Assembly: GCF_008831285.2 (NCBI RefSeq)
Contig: NC_045138.2
Span: 18,447,934 to 18,511,933, forward strand
Reading direction: 5' to 3'
Source: Nymphaea colorata
Taxonomy: Eukaryota; Streptophyta; Magnoliopsida; Nymphaeales; Nymphaeaceae
Length of the DNA stretch: 64,000 nt
Each line of letters starts with the position of its first letter. Positions within the stretch are counted from its first letter, which is position 1. Below the pieces are notes generated by a model. It was not told where the DNA came from. It saw nothing but the letters and a program-made list of their open reading frames with translations, and did no database searches. The translations under genes and the position numbers were made by a program. This document shows positions 36,701 through 48,625 of this stretch, piece after piece.

Positions 36701-37877
36701 GGTCTTTGTTTTGAGTTGTAGTGTTTGTTATGCTTTGATTCTTAGACGAATAAAAAGGAGAAGACTATGTTGTGTAAAAAGTATGAAACTCAAATTTGTG
36801 ATCAGACATGATAGGTTTAGTTTGTGATCATTTTTGTAGCATTTGATGAGAAAAAAAAAACTAGATTTTAGTTTGAGATTTATTAATATTATTATATCCT
36901 ATGCAAGCTAATGAACATGAAAATAATTTATGCTGATGAGGCCAGTATGCATTAGGCTCATTCTTTCGAAAATATAAAAAACTTCCATGTAATTTAGGTT
37001 TTGATGAAACCTTGGCTGAAATTTCCTCGAGAAAAACCGCGTAGAAGACTAAAATGATTTTGCTAAGTTCAACAAGTTACTTGACTTTCTCGTTCTTCCT
37101 TTCCTTATTTTCTTTTAACAAAAATTATATTGGAAGTGGTTGAAGAAGTATCAATTTCAAGTCGATCCTGGTTGATATCATAAGGTCCCAACTCCGAATA
37201 GTTAACTGTTATCTTTTATCAAATGGAAAATTATTGAACATGTCTAACTGGCGAAAGATAGGTCACTCGATCATTATTAAATGAGCTTGCATTGACCGAT
37301 TCCTTTTCTCTCAAGGCATGATTAATTTACCTATTGTCATATGGCATTGGTAAAACGTCCTGTTCCATTATCATTTGAAAAGTGTCATGTCATTGGTTGA
37401 ATCCAGTTCAGGATCAAAAGTCAGCTTCTAATACTACCAACTACTTTGATTTTTAACTGTTCACACTGTGGTGAAAGTTGCTGCTCTCTGTGTTTTTCTT
37501 TACAAACAGTGAAAGTGGGAGCATTGGCTAGGCAATGCAAGTTGCTCTAGCTTGCTCTCGATGGCATTTATTATTCTCATCTTAGTTCAATGTTCCCAGT
37601 GTCTTTGTATGTGTCCACTCATACATATGACACATTAGTATTACATAATTTATATTATGTGTATAACTATAAGGGGTCGTTCAGCAGCAAAAACAGTTCT
37701 GTCTTATAATTATACCCTAAAGATTGAAGTACATTCATAAGATATTAAAACTATTATTTCATGAACATGCACATATATTTGGGCGAGATCCCTAGGACAC
37801 ACAGAAAGTGCCCACACTGCCAAACTACTAAATATACATTAGTGTCCGTAAATGAGTTCTTCAATGTGACATATAAC

Positions 37878-37989
37878 GGGGTGTTTAGCAATAGTAACAG
37901 TTTGTTATAATGTTTTATGAATCTGCCACAATTTTTTTTATAGGTTAATGCAACAGTAATGCCACTGTTCCTATTAGCAAATGACACCA
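37878..37989. mobile_element. ~110-bp small TIR element, GGGTGTTTAGCAATAG ends
   Basis: The left end GGGTGTTTAGCAATAGTAAC pairs with the inverse of the right end (GGTGTCATTTGCTAATAGGA) over most positions, including the shared GCAATAG/GCTAATAG and AACAGT parts. GGG.GTTTGG-like ends are typical of PIF/Harbinger MITEs. No clear 3-base duplication was found, so the class is tentative. Confidence 0.5.
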
Positions 37990-39954
37990 TATATTAATCC
38001 ACCAGAAAGGCTTACCTGATTAAAGAAACAAGAAATTTTTCTAGCCGGAACTTCTAATCCTAGAAAAGGCATTGACGGAAAAACTTGTCCGCACGTCTAG
38101 TAAAAAAGATTAAAGAAGCATTATTTTGAACTATTAGGTTTTACAATGGGAAATTGCCCAAAGAGATCTTCGTATTGCGATTGTCTGCGTTCGTTGAGGG
38201 AGGATAGATCTATCGCCATGTCCAAACCAGAAAGATAAATTTGGGCCCATTCCAACGAAGGAATGTCCAAAGGCATCTTACCCTTTATCTTCAATCTTTA
38301 TTTATGTTAGGGTTCAAATCTGTCTTGTAGTAAACATGAGTCGATCCAAGAAGAGAAAAATCCAAAGATGTTCAAACCATGTGAGGTGGTCCAATTAGGT
38401 TGCTCCATGGTCCAACATGGACATGCTAAATGCCAACCACCAAGATCAACCTAACTTTTGCACGCACAACAAGATAAAACACTACATGGCCGTTTATGAG
38501 CGTTCCTTGGGGCAGATTCATGAAACATTTAGTTCTAGCATTCCAGGAGTCTGCTCTAATCTTTGAAGCAATTCATTCCAGGAGTCTCTTTCACTCTCAT
38601 TCTATCATTTACTTATACGTCTTTTCATTTTTTCTTGTCACAACTATCCTTTCTATGTTAAGTTTTTAATAACACACACAGATCTACACATACATATCTT
38701 CAATATAAATTTAAACAGTTTATCATTAACCAGATTCAGGTCAGACTCAGACCTACATTTCTAAAACTAAATATGAAACCCATAGAAATGAAAACCGATA
38801 TTTAAATATAATCGGGTCGAATCCTTTTCAGGAGCGGAATTGTTGGACATGAGATTCAAGGGAGTCTTTTGGCAATGTAAATAGTGACAGACTATTCTAT
38901 GTATCCCCCGATCAAAGATTGGGGCAGTTTCGTGTAACCTACCAAATTAAAACTGCTTTGGTTCAGATCCAAAATTGCTAATCTGATTCGATTTACAAGT
39001 CAGATGAGAAGTTATTGCATCTAGCAAGACTTGCAGCCAAAATGTGTGCATTTGAAGCCTTGTACTATATTAAGAAAAATTGGGACCGTGTCAAATTATA
39101 TCTAAATTTGGACTGAGTACTTAATCAGATCTGACTTGGATCTGGGTCCAAGAAAGAGTCAATGTTAGCATTTAAGATCAAGATATGAATATGGCCCGAT
39201 ACGGGGTGAAAACTATCTGTTTGTGCACCTCCAATATATCACGTGATCAGTCTTTTTTTTTTCTTCTACTTTCTTAGCGTCCATATCCATATCCAAATCC
39301 AACTCCAATATACTTACGAAAGTTCAAAATCGGAAGCCAGACAAGATAACTTCTACCAAACCAAATCTGAATGCCCATAGAGTACTGCAACAGTATGGTT
39401 CAGATTCGAACGTTTCAAGAAGAAATAGAAACAGCCATTGGAAGTAGAAATAGAAACCAATCTTAAATCAGTTAATTTACCTCACGGATTTATTATTTTT
39501 TTATAAATGATTATTCTGTCAAAAAGTTATCAAATCAAATAAAGGATAAAAAACTAATTCGTCTCTTTGCGTTGTTTGATCTTAAACTAGTTAATTAATC
39601 TCACATATTTATTACTATTTTATAAGTCATTATTCTATAAAAAAATTATCAAATTAAATAAAGGATAAACAACTAATTGGGTAAAAAATATTTCGTCACT
39701 TTTCCTTCTTTAATCTTTTTTTTTTTTTTAATGTTCGCATGTTATCTGCATGAGACACATACACATGAAATTTAGAATTCATTAATTTAGTTGTGTGACA
39801 AGATGTAACCAAGTACAGAAAGAATAAGCACACACATATATTAACTGTTTTCGAATTTATGCTTTACGCCAAATTCCTAGTTCAAGCTAATTTTCACGTT
39901 GCACTGTATTCTTATTTTTGTACATAAAGGGAGCGTTTGAATATGTACGTGTTG

Positions 39955-40180
39955 ACGTTCTTTTGGATTTTAAGTTAAATCTGGATTTGGATTAAGACTG
40001 GATTTAGTTCTAAATAGATATTCTATGTCCAATGCTCTTATATTTTGAAAATTGGATAGATTCTGTTCGGAATTCAGATTTGGATTAGATTCAAATCAGA
40101 TTCAGAATGTGAAATCATTTAAATTATGACTTCTTTTGTACGAAATTGAATATAGTATTCGTTCACATATTTTTAGTCTT
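39955..40180. repeat. Dispersed hAT-like repeat, partial copy
   Basis: The reverse-oriented core (CCAATGCTCTTATATTTTGAA) and flanking GGATTTGGATT words match the elements at 44675 and 61151. The ends are missing. Confidence 0.6.
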
Positions 40181-40616
40181 TGTTTTTCACTCACTCTTTG
40201 TTCAAATAAAGTGGGTCTGAACATGATTTCTCCTTCCCTTTAAATATGAACTTTCCTAAGAAGGGGTTTAAGGTTTGTGGCTTTAGATACTACATCTAGA
40301 AGCAGTTCATAAATTTAATGTTTAATTCCTTTGCTTTCTTACAATGACGAATCAAAGGGCTGCACCCCATGTCAAAATCTAGCTAAATTGGCACTGGTCA
40401 TGGCCTGAAACTGGAAGGCTGGAAGGTTCCACCTTGAATTCAGTTCATTTAATTTTTCAGCTTATGCTAAGTTAACTTTAATGGGAAATAAACATTTGCA
40501 AGTGACCAATCTACTATGTGCATACTTGCGACATAGGTAAACCATGCAGATCTAACCCATGAGTTTATTCTATATAGTCAATGGAAAAACCATCTACGCA
40601 TTATTTTTTGAGTTCT

Positions 40617-40618
40617 GT

Positions 40619-40650
<32 letters not shown>

Positions 40651-40651
40651 A
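40617..40651 (+). repeat. (TG)n(TA)n microsatellite
   Basis: Short TG run joined to a TA run. Confidence 0.9.
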
Positions 40652-41339
40652 GAGACAGAAGTCTTCTAGGTGGAGGTTTGAATACTAGAACAAAAAATGA
40701 TAGACAAAACTAATCATAGACGATACAAACACTAGATAGAATAGATAATTCGTAGAGAACATAAATAAACACCAGACAGAACTACCCATAAAAGACACAA
40801 ACATCAGACGTAATGGATTTATGGAACACAATATAAACAAACGCCAAAAAGGATAGACAGAATAGACATATGCGAAACAAACACTAGACAAGAGAAACAT
40901 AGTGTTTTGTTCTCAAAATCATCAAGAGGTGGACAAGAAACATTATTGTTCATGAAGACAAAACAAAACAATACATGGTTCATCAGCAAAAACCTATAGT
41001 TGGACTGTAGATCACAACTCTTGTGGAGATAGAATATTAGTCGACAATAGGGAAGGTAAACCCGACATAATATTGTCCGGTGCATCAATGAAAATGGATG
41101 GTGCGGCGATTGTGAGAGGCCAGAAGATGTCTCAGTAGCATAAGAAAATAAACGAGAAACTGAAACTATGTGAGGGACCTGGCCTAGAAATCAACTGTTT
41201 CATCCGAAATGAAAATCCAAGTTTTTTAGGGCCCCCTTTGATGGCCTGAAAATTTACTATACACCTAGAAATAACACTCAATTTTTTGAAATCCATCCTG
41301 TTTATCAAACAAGAGCCAAACATCTTTCTAGAATTCCCA

Positions 41340-41567
41340 CCTTGACTTTGAGAGGTAAGGGGAAAATTCCAGGATGAAATATAAGACCATTGCTTACTGC
41401 AATGGCTGCGAGGCAGCCGCCAAAAAACTTGGTCACTCTCCAGTCTCCATGGGCGTCTCCCTCACCTTCCCATCTGCGCCACACCCCTCCAAGCACACAG
41501 CGCATCGAGCCTCCTCATCCTCCGCCAGCACGCTTGGCAACTTCTCCATAGCTTCCTAAAAGGAGGA
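41340..41567 (-). pseudogene. RING-H2 array, copy 1 (truncated)
   Basis: The - strand frame reads SVLAEDEEARCAVCLEG then CGADGKVRETP, the first half of a RING-H2 finger with its first CxxC pair. The sequence then diverges before the Cys-His-His-Cys part, so the domain is incomplete. It ends just before the ATGAAATATATT word that marks the border of each array unit. Confidence 0.7.
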
Positions 41568-41960
41568 TGAAATATATTAAAAAATATATGTATATTAATT
41601 TTTTTTACTTTGTTTTAAATTTAATAATATATATTTATTATTTAAAAAATTATTTTATAATTTATTTTATATATATATAATTTGGCATCATTTGGTCCAA
41701 GTCTTCTTTGAGGTATATGGTATTTGGCATCACTAGGCATTGGCAGCATTACCACCAACAGCCAGCTTGTTTCCTTCACTGACATCTGAAACATCAGACA
41801 GGGCAGGTGTTGTGGTTCTCCAACCACTTGATTATGCAACCGTCCTGGTACCTATACCTGCAGGGTGTCTCTCTCGCCTCCCCATTTGCACAAAACCCCT
41901 TCAAGCACACACCTCATCCTCCAGCAGCACGCTTGCCGACGTCTCCATCGCATCCTAAAA
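41568..41960 (-). pseudogene. RING-H2 array, copy 2 (degenerate)
   Basis: About 393-base unit. The - strand shows ETSASVLLEDE, then ETPCRYRYQDGCIIKW, then LENHNTCPV. Both RING histidines are replaced (Tyr and Gln) and frameshifts separate the pieces, so it cannot fold as a RING. The AT-rich spacer contains TTAAATTTAATAATATATAT. Confidence 0.75.
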
Positions 41961-42382
41961 GGAGGACGAAATATATTAAAAAAATATATATTAAAAAACT
42001 ATATGTATATTAAAAAATTTTTTTTTACTATGTTTTAAATTTAATAATATATATTTATTATGTAAAACATAATTTATATTAAAAATTTATTTTATAAATT
42101 ATTATATATATATAGAATTTGGCAACATTTGGTTAAAGACTTCTTTGAGGTCTCTAAAATTTGCCATCATTGGGCATTGGCAACACCACCACGAGCAGCC
42201 AGCTTGTTCTTTTCCACCGGCATCTCAAACCTACAGACAGGACGGGCGTTGTGCTTCTCCAACAAGTTGATTCTGCAGCTGTCCTGGTACCTATGCCTGC
42301 AGGGCATCTCCCTCGCCTTCCCTTCCCATCTGCACCAAACCCCTCCAAGCACACAGCGCACCAAGCTTCTTCATTTAGAGGA
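41961..42382 (-). pseudogene. RING-H2 array, copy 3 (degenerate)
   Basis: About 422-base unit. The - strand frame contains REMPCRHRYQDSCRINLLEK then HNARPVCRFEMPVEKNKL. The second His and one Cys ligand are changed and the N-terminal CxxC is frameshifted. Same spacer type as its neighbours. Confidence 0.75.
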
Positions 42383-42439
42383 AGGTGAAATATATTAAAA
42401 AATATATCTATATTAATTTTTTCTTACTATGATTTAAAT

Positions 42440-42898
42440 TTAATAATATATATTTATTATGTAAAAACAATTTATACTAAAAAAATGTATATATATAGAA
42501 TTTGTCATCATTTGGTCCAAGACTTCTTTGAGGTCTCGGATATTTGGCATCACTGGGCGGCATGGGCTGCCACCACCACCAGCCGGCTTGTTCTCTTTTA
42601 CCAGCATCTGAAACCTACACACATTGCAGGTGTTGTATTTTTCCAACCACTTGATTATGCAGCCGTCGTGGTACCTATGTCTGCAGGGCGTCTCCCTCGC
42701 CTTCTCGTCTACTCCAAATCCCTCAAAGCACGCAGCACACCAAGCCTCCTCATTCTCTACCACCATGCTTGCCGCCGCCTCCACAGCTTGCTTTCTAAAA
42801 GGAGGATGAAATATATTATACGGATTGTAACTCTTAAAAATCACCAACAGAGAAACATGGAAAATATTGTAGTAGGGGTGGACATCCGGTTGAGCCAA
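42440..42898 (-). CDS. Small RING-H2 protein, array copy 4 (possible E3 ligase)
   Basis: Open frame of 152 aa on the - strand; Met45 (codon at 42766) could be the real start because residues 1-44 look like translated AT-rich spacer. All eight zinc ligands are present: C54, C57, C72, H74, H77, C80, C91, C94 (WCAACFEGFG, PCRHRYHDGCIIKW, TCNVC). The ring therefore reads C3H2C3. The residue after the seventh ligand is Asn, not the usual Pro of TCPxC. The body resembles small cytosolic RING ubiquitin ligases of the MPSR1 type, which recruit E2 enzymes. No membrane segment is convincing. It is the only one of at least six RING pieces in the window with a full ligand set. Whether it is expressed is unknown, and it could be a recent pseudogene. 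Confidence 0.55.
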   Translation of the reverse strand: MAQPDVHPYYNIFHVSLLVIFKSYNPYNIFHPPFRKQAVEAAASMVVENEEAWCAACFEGFGVDEKARETPCRHRYHDGCIIKWLEKYNTCNVCRFQMLVKENKPAGGGGSPCRPVMPNIRDLKEVLDQMMTNSIYIHFFSINCFYIINIYY

Positions 42899-43260
42899 GT
42901 CGGGCGACGGGCCCGAACTGGCCTGGGCCCTGCCCCGTTGCTAATAAAAAATTATTTTTTGAAATTATAAAATAATTTTTGATATTATTTGTTTTTAAAT
43001 AATAAATATATATTATTAAATTTAAAACATAGTAATTTTTTTTTAATATTACCGAACCCAAGTCAGCCCAGTAGGGCAGACCTCTTTCGGATGTCGTCAC
43101 AGTAGTAATTTCGAAAGAAGTGGACCCATGTGAATCAAGATGAAGCACCCCATAGGCTTGGCATTGCTGATGTAGTCCAGTCCTAAATTGCACGGTGCGT
43201 TCGACCAACAAATGGGTCTGGATTGCTTATATCTAAATTCAAAAACTGAAGACATCCAAT

Positions 43261-43424
43261 CAGGGGCAGAGGGAGGGAGGGCCGCCCGGGCCATGGCCGG
43301 TGTGACCCCAGGAATTTTTTTTTTTTACATTGAAAAAATCAAATTTTTTTTAATATGGCCCGACCCTGACCCAGCCCGCAAATCGTATTGACTCGACCCT
43401 AAAAAAAATCCTGGTCCGCCCCTG
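43261..43424. mobile_element. ~164-bp hAT-like MITE, CAGGGGCAGA ends
   Basis: The left end CAGGGGCAGA and right end TCCGCCCCTG pair at 9 of 10 positions. The interior has a T-run followed by TTTTACATTGAAAA, a word also found inside the related element at 52017-52204. The target duplication is not clear. Confidence 0.55.
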
Positions 43425-43734
43425 ATCCCAGTCCCTCGTGTGCACGTCCAAAAGAGGAGGAGGATTAGAGTGCCGTGACATTTAGAACATCACACCCACT
43501 AGCCACTTAGATATATAAACACCTGCGGCACCAGCACTCTCCATCTACCATGGCATCAAACAGATTTGTTTGTATATGCCAGCCCACTTAGTAACACTTT
43601 GTTACACAAGCTTAGTTTCTTTTTCTTAGTAACTAAGAAAACACGATATTTACATCTATACACAAAAGAAGAAACATCGTTTATTATCTACGTTATAATC
43701 AATTCTAGATGCGTTAGAGTCCTGAAGACGCTGT

Positions 43735-44665
43735 TCCTTTTAGTTTTCCTGGTTGTTGTTTTTTCTTTTCTGTGGTATTTTTAGTTTTTTCCGAGTTAAG
43801 TCCTTGATACTAGTGCGTTTTTTTTTTCTGATTTGATATTCGTGTGATTTGAAGATTTAATCGTATTTGGTTTAGATGTATTCCTTATCGTATCGGGATT
43901 ATAGAATAATCATATAAAATGGGTGTCATTCTTAAAGCCTAATTAGATTCGATTGCTTAATCAAATAATTTTTTTTTTTTGACAGATCCACTTTTTCTTT
44001 TTAGTAGAATATCCAGATTTGTCAACATCAGACATTCGTGATGCCCTTGATTGGAATTCTCTGCTGCTTCCCTGTCCAATGCTTTTTGCAAGCTAAGATG
44101 ATCGGTATAAGCGATAAATTGTTTATTGATATTTATTAGGCATAGGTACCACGACCGTTGCATAAATAAGTGGTAGAAGAGGCACAACACCTGCCCTGTT
44201 TATAGGTTTCAGATGTCGATGGAAGAGAACAAGCCGGCTGTTGGTGGTGGTGTCGAGGGAAAAGAAGAAGAGAGGAGGAGAAGGAGGGGAGAGGACAAAA
44301 GAATGAGGAGGAGGAGGAAGGTCAAGCCACAATTTAAAACATGGTGGTGGTGCCTAGGGTGGATTTTCCATTTTATATATGTATCACCAGCTTGTTGAAT
44401 TCCAATTGTCAATAAGATTTCTTTCTTAAATAAAAGACTAATAAATTATTTTTAATCTTATATTTTTTTTGTTTTCAAGTTCTAATAATACTTGTTTACT
44501 AAATGAACATATTCATAAATTATGTTTTATTCTTACCTTTTCATTTCCACTTTGAATAAGATTTCATTCCTTTTTTTAATTTTACTTTTATTTACTGTTC
44601 TAAAGGGCTTAACATGGTTGTTTAATTCTTTGGTGAATGAGATTAGGCCACATTATATCTCTATG
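43735..44665 (+). repeat. Dispersed ~930-base duplication, copy A, with RING fragment
   Basis: Nearly collinear with 55367-56303 in the same orientation; for example, both contain GAGTTAAGTCCTTGATACT and CTGTTCTAAAGGGCTTAAC at matching places. At 44137-44220 it contains the second half of a RING-H2 (HRYHDRCINKW, then HNTCPVYRFQM) with a stop inside and one Cys ligand changed to Tyr. A GA-rich, Glu/Arg-coding tail follows. This is a pseudogene fragment within a mobile or segmentally copied unit. Confidence 0.8.
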
Positions 44666-44674
44666 GTGTATGAG

Positions 44675-45108
44675 TAGGGATATCATCTCATCAGATTCAA
44701 CTCAATATACCCTTAACTGCATCCGCTTTTGCATATATTTACAAACTCGCATTCTTATACGAACTAAGAAAAGTCACATATGAATTCGAACCCGAAATCC
44801 AGTTTCATAATCTGAATCTGAATTTAACATTTATAACGAAATCGAAAAACCGAATTTGACCAACTTAAAAAATGTAAGAGTATCGGATATAGGATGTATG
44901 TTTAAAAATATATAGTTCGATCCAAATCTATATCTAATAGGATATTTATTTACATATGAATCTATATTTGAATCCAATCAGATGTCATTTTTTAAATCCA
45001 AATATGATCCATTTTTTAAATCAGATATTAAATTTTCCTTTATATCCAATTTTTTCGGAATGGTATCGGTTGGCCATATGGTCCAAATCAAATACATTGA
45101 CATCCCTA
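44675..45108. mobile_element. hAT-like TIR element, TAGGGAT(G/A)TCA ends, copy C
   Basis: Left end TAGGGATATCA; right end, on the - strand, TAGGGATGTCAA. The interior holds the family core AATGTAAGAGTATCGGATAT and repeated GAATCCAAT/ATCTGAATC words, with no coding capacity. TAGGG-TGTCAA ends are common in plant hAT elements. No target duplication is recognisable for this copy. Confidence 0.65.
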
Positions 45109-45374
45109 GATACGGGGTGATGCAAGGTACCTAATTGACAGTGTTGTTGCTCCGTCAAACATGGATGCAACTCTGTGCTTTATTGACAAGGGAAATGAGA
45201 AGGCTTTTAGTTTTCATGCAATTAGATTTGCATATAGCAACACAAGCTGTGGTGGGAGTTAGACGGACTAGCTAGGTCAGATAAAAGTGAATCTCATTAA
45301 AGTTTAATTACACACATACGACACAGAAGAAAGTAAACTCCAAGTTAGCCTCTAAAGTTTTACTGTAAGAAAAA

Positions 45375-45376
<2 letters not shown>

Positions 45377-45417
<41 letters not shown>

Positions 45418-45420
45418 TAC
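45377..45420 (+). repeat. (TA)n microsatellite
   Basis: About 44 bases of alternating TA with one C near the end. Confidence 0.95.
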
Positions 45421-45562
45421 AAACAATTTAACTGATTTTATACTAAATTAATTTCTCATAATTTTTTTATTGGAAATCATGTCCACCTGGATCATGCCTT
45501 TTGAAAATAATTACTATCTTTTCTGTGCAATATTATTCATTGTTCTTTGATGTCCATAATCT

Positions 45563-46007
45563 AGGGATGTCAACCGATCGGGTTCGAATGAGATATATAC
45601 CATCGACTGTATCCATTTTATTGGATGTTCATGTAGTCGAATGCAAATTCAGATTCAAATAAGAGGAAAGAAAAATCATATCCGAATTCAAAATTTGATT
45701 TTACAATCATAATCCAATTTTTTTATATAAAGATCCACATCCAATTTTTTTTACCAAATTTGGCCTATATTTAAAATGTAAGAGAATTAGATATAAGGTA
45801 TTTGTTTAAACATAAATCCAATCCAAATCCATATCTAAACCCCATCAGATATTCATGTATATTAGAATTCAATCGGATGTCATTTCTCAAATCCGAATCT
45901 GATCCGATTTTTCAATCAGATATTAATTTTTTTTCTATATCCAACTTTTTGTGGGAATGGTTTGGTCAAATATCCCCAATCCTAATCGGATATGTTGATA
46001 TCCTTAC
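45563..46007. mobile_element. hAT-like TIR element, copy D, with target duplication
   Basis: Left end AGGGATGTCAAC; right end GTTGATATCCTTAC, an imperfect inverted repeat. The flanks CATAATCT (45555-45562) and CTTAATCT (46008-46015) agree at 7 of 8 positions, fitting the 8-base duplication of hAT elements. Same core word as copies A, B, C and E. About 445 bases, non-coding. Confidence 0.75.
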
Positions 46008-46278
46008 CTTAATCTCTGTTTTTCCCTTTCAAATAACATGATAATTTTATTTGTTAAGAAGCTACATAGATATATATTTCTCCACTTGATTTCATTGTTT
46101 CTTCTTCTTTTTTTTTTTGGTGTATACAGAACACCAGGTTTGAAAATTGGGCACATTGGATGTATCTATACATGTAGGTTGTGTTAAACCAAAATGATGA
46201 AAGCAAATTAAAATCATATAGAATTGTATCTGCTTATTAAAAAACACTAGTAAAAGTCTTTTGTATCTATGTTCCTAT

Positions 46279-46415
<137 letters not shown>

Positions 46416-46604
46416 CCATTCATTTCTTATCATTATAAAAGCACTATAAAAACACAAAAATTATCAACTTAATATATATTTTGCAACAACTTATACTTAA
46501 GGTCATATTGGTAAGGTTAGATATCAAAAAATCACTTTAAATATCATATTTAATGGGCTTGTTTTTGTCCATGGCTTGTTGGTCTGGCTTCTACTAATCA
46601 CTCG

Positions 46605-46750
46605 AATATTTAGAGAAACTGGTAGAAGCCAGACACTTAGATTGGGGATAAAAACCAGCCTCTATAATTTTTTCTCAAAAAAATATTTCAAGTAAAATAA
46701 AAACATGTTAAGATACTTATAAAAACTATTTTGATATCAAAAATCCTTTC
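46605..46750 (+). repeat. GGGGATAAAAACCAG repeat, copy 2
   Basis: GGTAGAAGCCAGACACTTAG then GGGGATAAAAACCAGCCTCT and an ATAAAAACTATTTTGATATC block, matching copy 1 at 16640 in order and orientation. Confidence 0.65.
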
Positions 46751-46939
46751 TGTTTGATCATTTGGCTTGTTATTGTTGTTTAATCTTTCTTGGGAATTCT
46801 TTTTGCATGGCATGGAAATGTTTGTAATTATTTATGCTAAAATTGATTGTGAAAATTTTCTCCCATTGATAATTTCTTGTTTGTGGCGGGGGTGGGATTG
46901 GTTCTGTTTTATAATTAAGATAATTAAATATGGTAATCA

Positions 46940-47105
46940 TGTGTAGAAGTTACAAAAAATAGTTGGAGGGGCACTCGTTTAAAAACACTTATATTTGGTG
47001 GGGCCCTTATATATATAAGGATAAATGTTTAAAGATGCCTATTTAAAAATAAAGAAATTTTAAAAGACTAGTGTTGGCAGTTGCCTACACCTGTGGCTCC
47101 ACCAC
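46940..47105. repeat. MITE-like remnant with CACCTGTGGCTCCACCACT end
   Basis: The layout resembles the CAGTGGCG element at 26738: GGGGCACT, an ATATATATAAGGATAAATGTT core and a right end with GGCTCCACCACT. The left terminus is degraded and no duplication is visible. Confidence 0.45.
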
Positions 47106-47420
47106 TAATCATGGAAGTTCCTACAAAGTTGCATAGATGGAATGCTAGCTCTAACAGTAATTTTTTCAACAGTTAAGAGACAACAATGAATTTTTATACC
47201 GCATTGAATGAAACATGAAAATGTGATGTCTAGGTGAAAAATATCAAGTATTGCAGACATTGGGGTTATGGAACCTGGAACTTTTTGATCCACCCCACAA
47301 ATGAACCAGTATTAAATACCAGAGATTTTAATGCCAAAACTTTTTTTCATCAACTAATCAAATGCTACCTATATACAGCTGCCAGCAACATCAATGATTG
47401 GAATGCAGTTATACAGCCAT

Positions 47421-47421
47421 T

Positions 47422-47484
<63 letters not shown>
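47421..47484 (+). repeat. (CA)n(TA)n microsatellite
   Basis: About 25 bases of CA followed by about 39 bases of TA. Confidence 0.95.
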
Positions 47485-47486
<2 letters not shown>

Positions 47487-48200
47487 TACACACACACTCA
47501 CATGAGCAGAGAAATCATTTGGTTACGGAATATGAATAGCTGGTGAAGACTTGCTCAAACACATGCACTAAACTCCAATTAAATTATAAAATATCAACAA
47601 TAGATATCCAAAGCATTTTAACGAATCATGGGCAGCAATGAACCTTATGATTTACAATATTGGCACTCATTCACTATATGATCTGGAAAGAGTTTACCTT
47701 ATATTGATGCAACAGATAGTGCAGCTCTGGCGCTGCACATCAAAGCACTTTTATTTTTTGGCATTATCATGTGTATGATGTATTAATCTATTATTCATCC
47801 AATCATCAATCATAATATAAATGGCATTTTCAAAATATAGAAGTTCTTTCTTGGTATCCATAAGCTGCAGTTTGGTAGACTTCTACCAGATCAGGTTGAA
47901 TAGTTGGCCTCCTTTAACACAAAAGCCTGAACAACTAGAATTCAAAATTATTTTGCTCTTACTATATGTTGTAGCTTCCATCAGTGCTTATAATTAAAAG
48001 TGGGAATCTCTTTATAGCATTCAACTGAACACCAAAAGAAGTAAATAGCATATGGCATCTGATACTTTTTTTCTTTTATTCATCAAATTCCTTCAGATCC
48101 CATTTTCAATATAGTTGGACTACTGGAATCCAAGTTATTTCCTAAGTATGGCATTCGTCCTCGTGATAAGCATTTCAAAAGGGGATCTAAGTATATTGGA
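47485..48200. other. Intergenic, no gene recognised
   Basis: AT-rich single-copy-looking sequence between two microsatellites. The longest frames are about 60 codons with no domain. Confidence 0.5.
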
Positions 48201-48208
48201 ACTACAGC

Positions 48209-48263
<55 letters not shown>
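48209..48263 (+). repeat. (TA)n(CA)n(TA)n microsatellite
   Basis: TA run, CA run, TA run. It directly abuts the left end of the AAAAACCAG repeat copy 3. Confidence 0.95.
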
Positions 48264-48264
48264 C

Positions 48265-48625
48265 AATAGGTCAGGGGATAAAAACCAGATTCTTTAAATA
48301 TTACATTTGAAATGTTTTTTTTTTTTTTGAAATCTAACCTTACTAATGTTAGTTTGATGCACAATATATAGTACGTTGATTATTTTTTTGGTTTTATCGT
48401 TTTATAATAAGCAAAAATGAATGGCTTTCATAGCATCAACATTTTGATAATAGAAAAATCAATATTTTTCATAAAAACATCTAGATTCAAAACATATTTT
48501 ATATCAATTTTTCATAAATATATTATGATGTTTATCTTTTATTTAAGATAACTTTTTAGCAAAATGTAAATGGGTTTGGTTTTTATCCTTGGCATAAGTG
48601 TCTGGCTTTGTAGCGTTGCCCTTGG
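48265..48625. mobile_element. AAAAACCAG repeat, copy 3, with inverted ends
   Basis: Left: TCAGGGGATAAAAACCAGAT. Right, on the - strand: CAGACACTTATGCC..GGATAAAAACCAAAC. The two ends are thus inverted copies of the motif in copies 1 and 2. The inner arms also pair roughly (TTACATTTGAAA against TTTACATTTTGC). About 360 bases and non-coding, so copies 1 and 2 may be half-elements of the same MITE family. Confidence 0.6.

Larger units (their letters stand above)
33961..41300. other. Long gene-poor region
   Basis: No gene is recognised in more than 7 kb. It contains a G-run at 35528-35541, short AC-rich runs near 35889, repeat copy B of the hAT-like family (39955-40180), a small TIR element (37878-37989), (TG)n(TA)n at 40617-40651, and scattered GGCAGATTCATGAAACA words found in several other places in the window. 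Open frames are all under 90 codons. Confidence 0.55.
41340..42815 (-). repeat. Four-unit tandem array carrying RING-H2 sequence
   Basis: The units are bounded by an AAATATATT word at about 41571, 41965, 42386 and 42808, giving periods of about 393-422 bases. Each has a GC-richer RING part and an AT-rich spacer with a conserved TTAAATTTAATAATATATAT word. The inverse of this spacer word appears at 43000-43040, just beyond the array. Confidence 0.8.
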
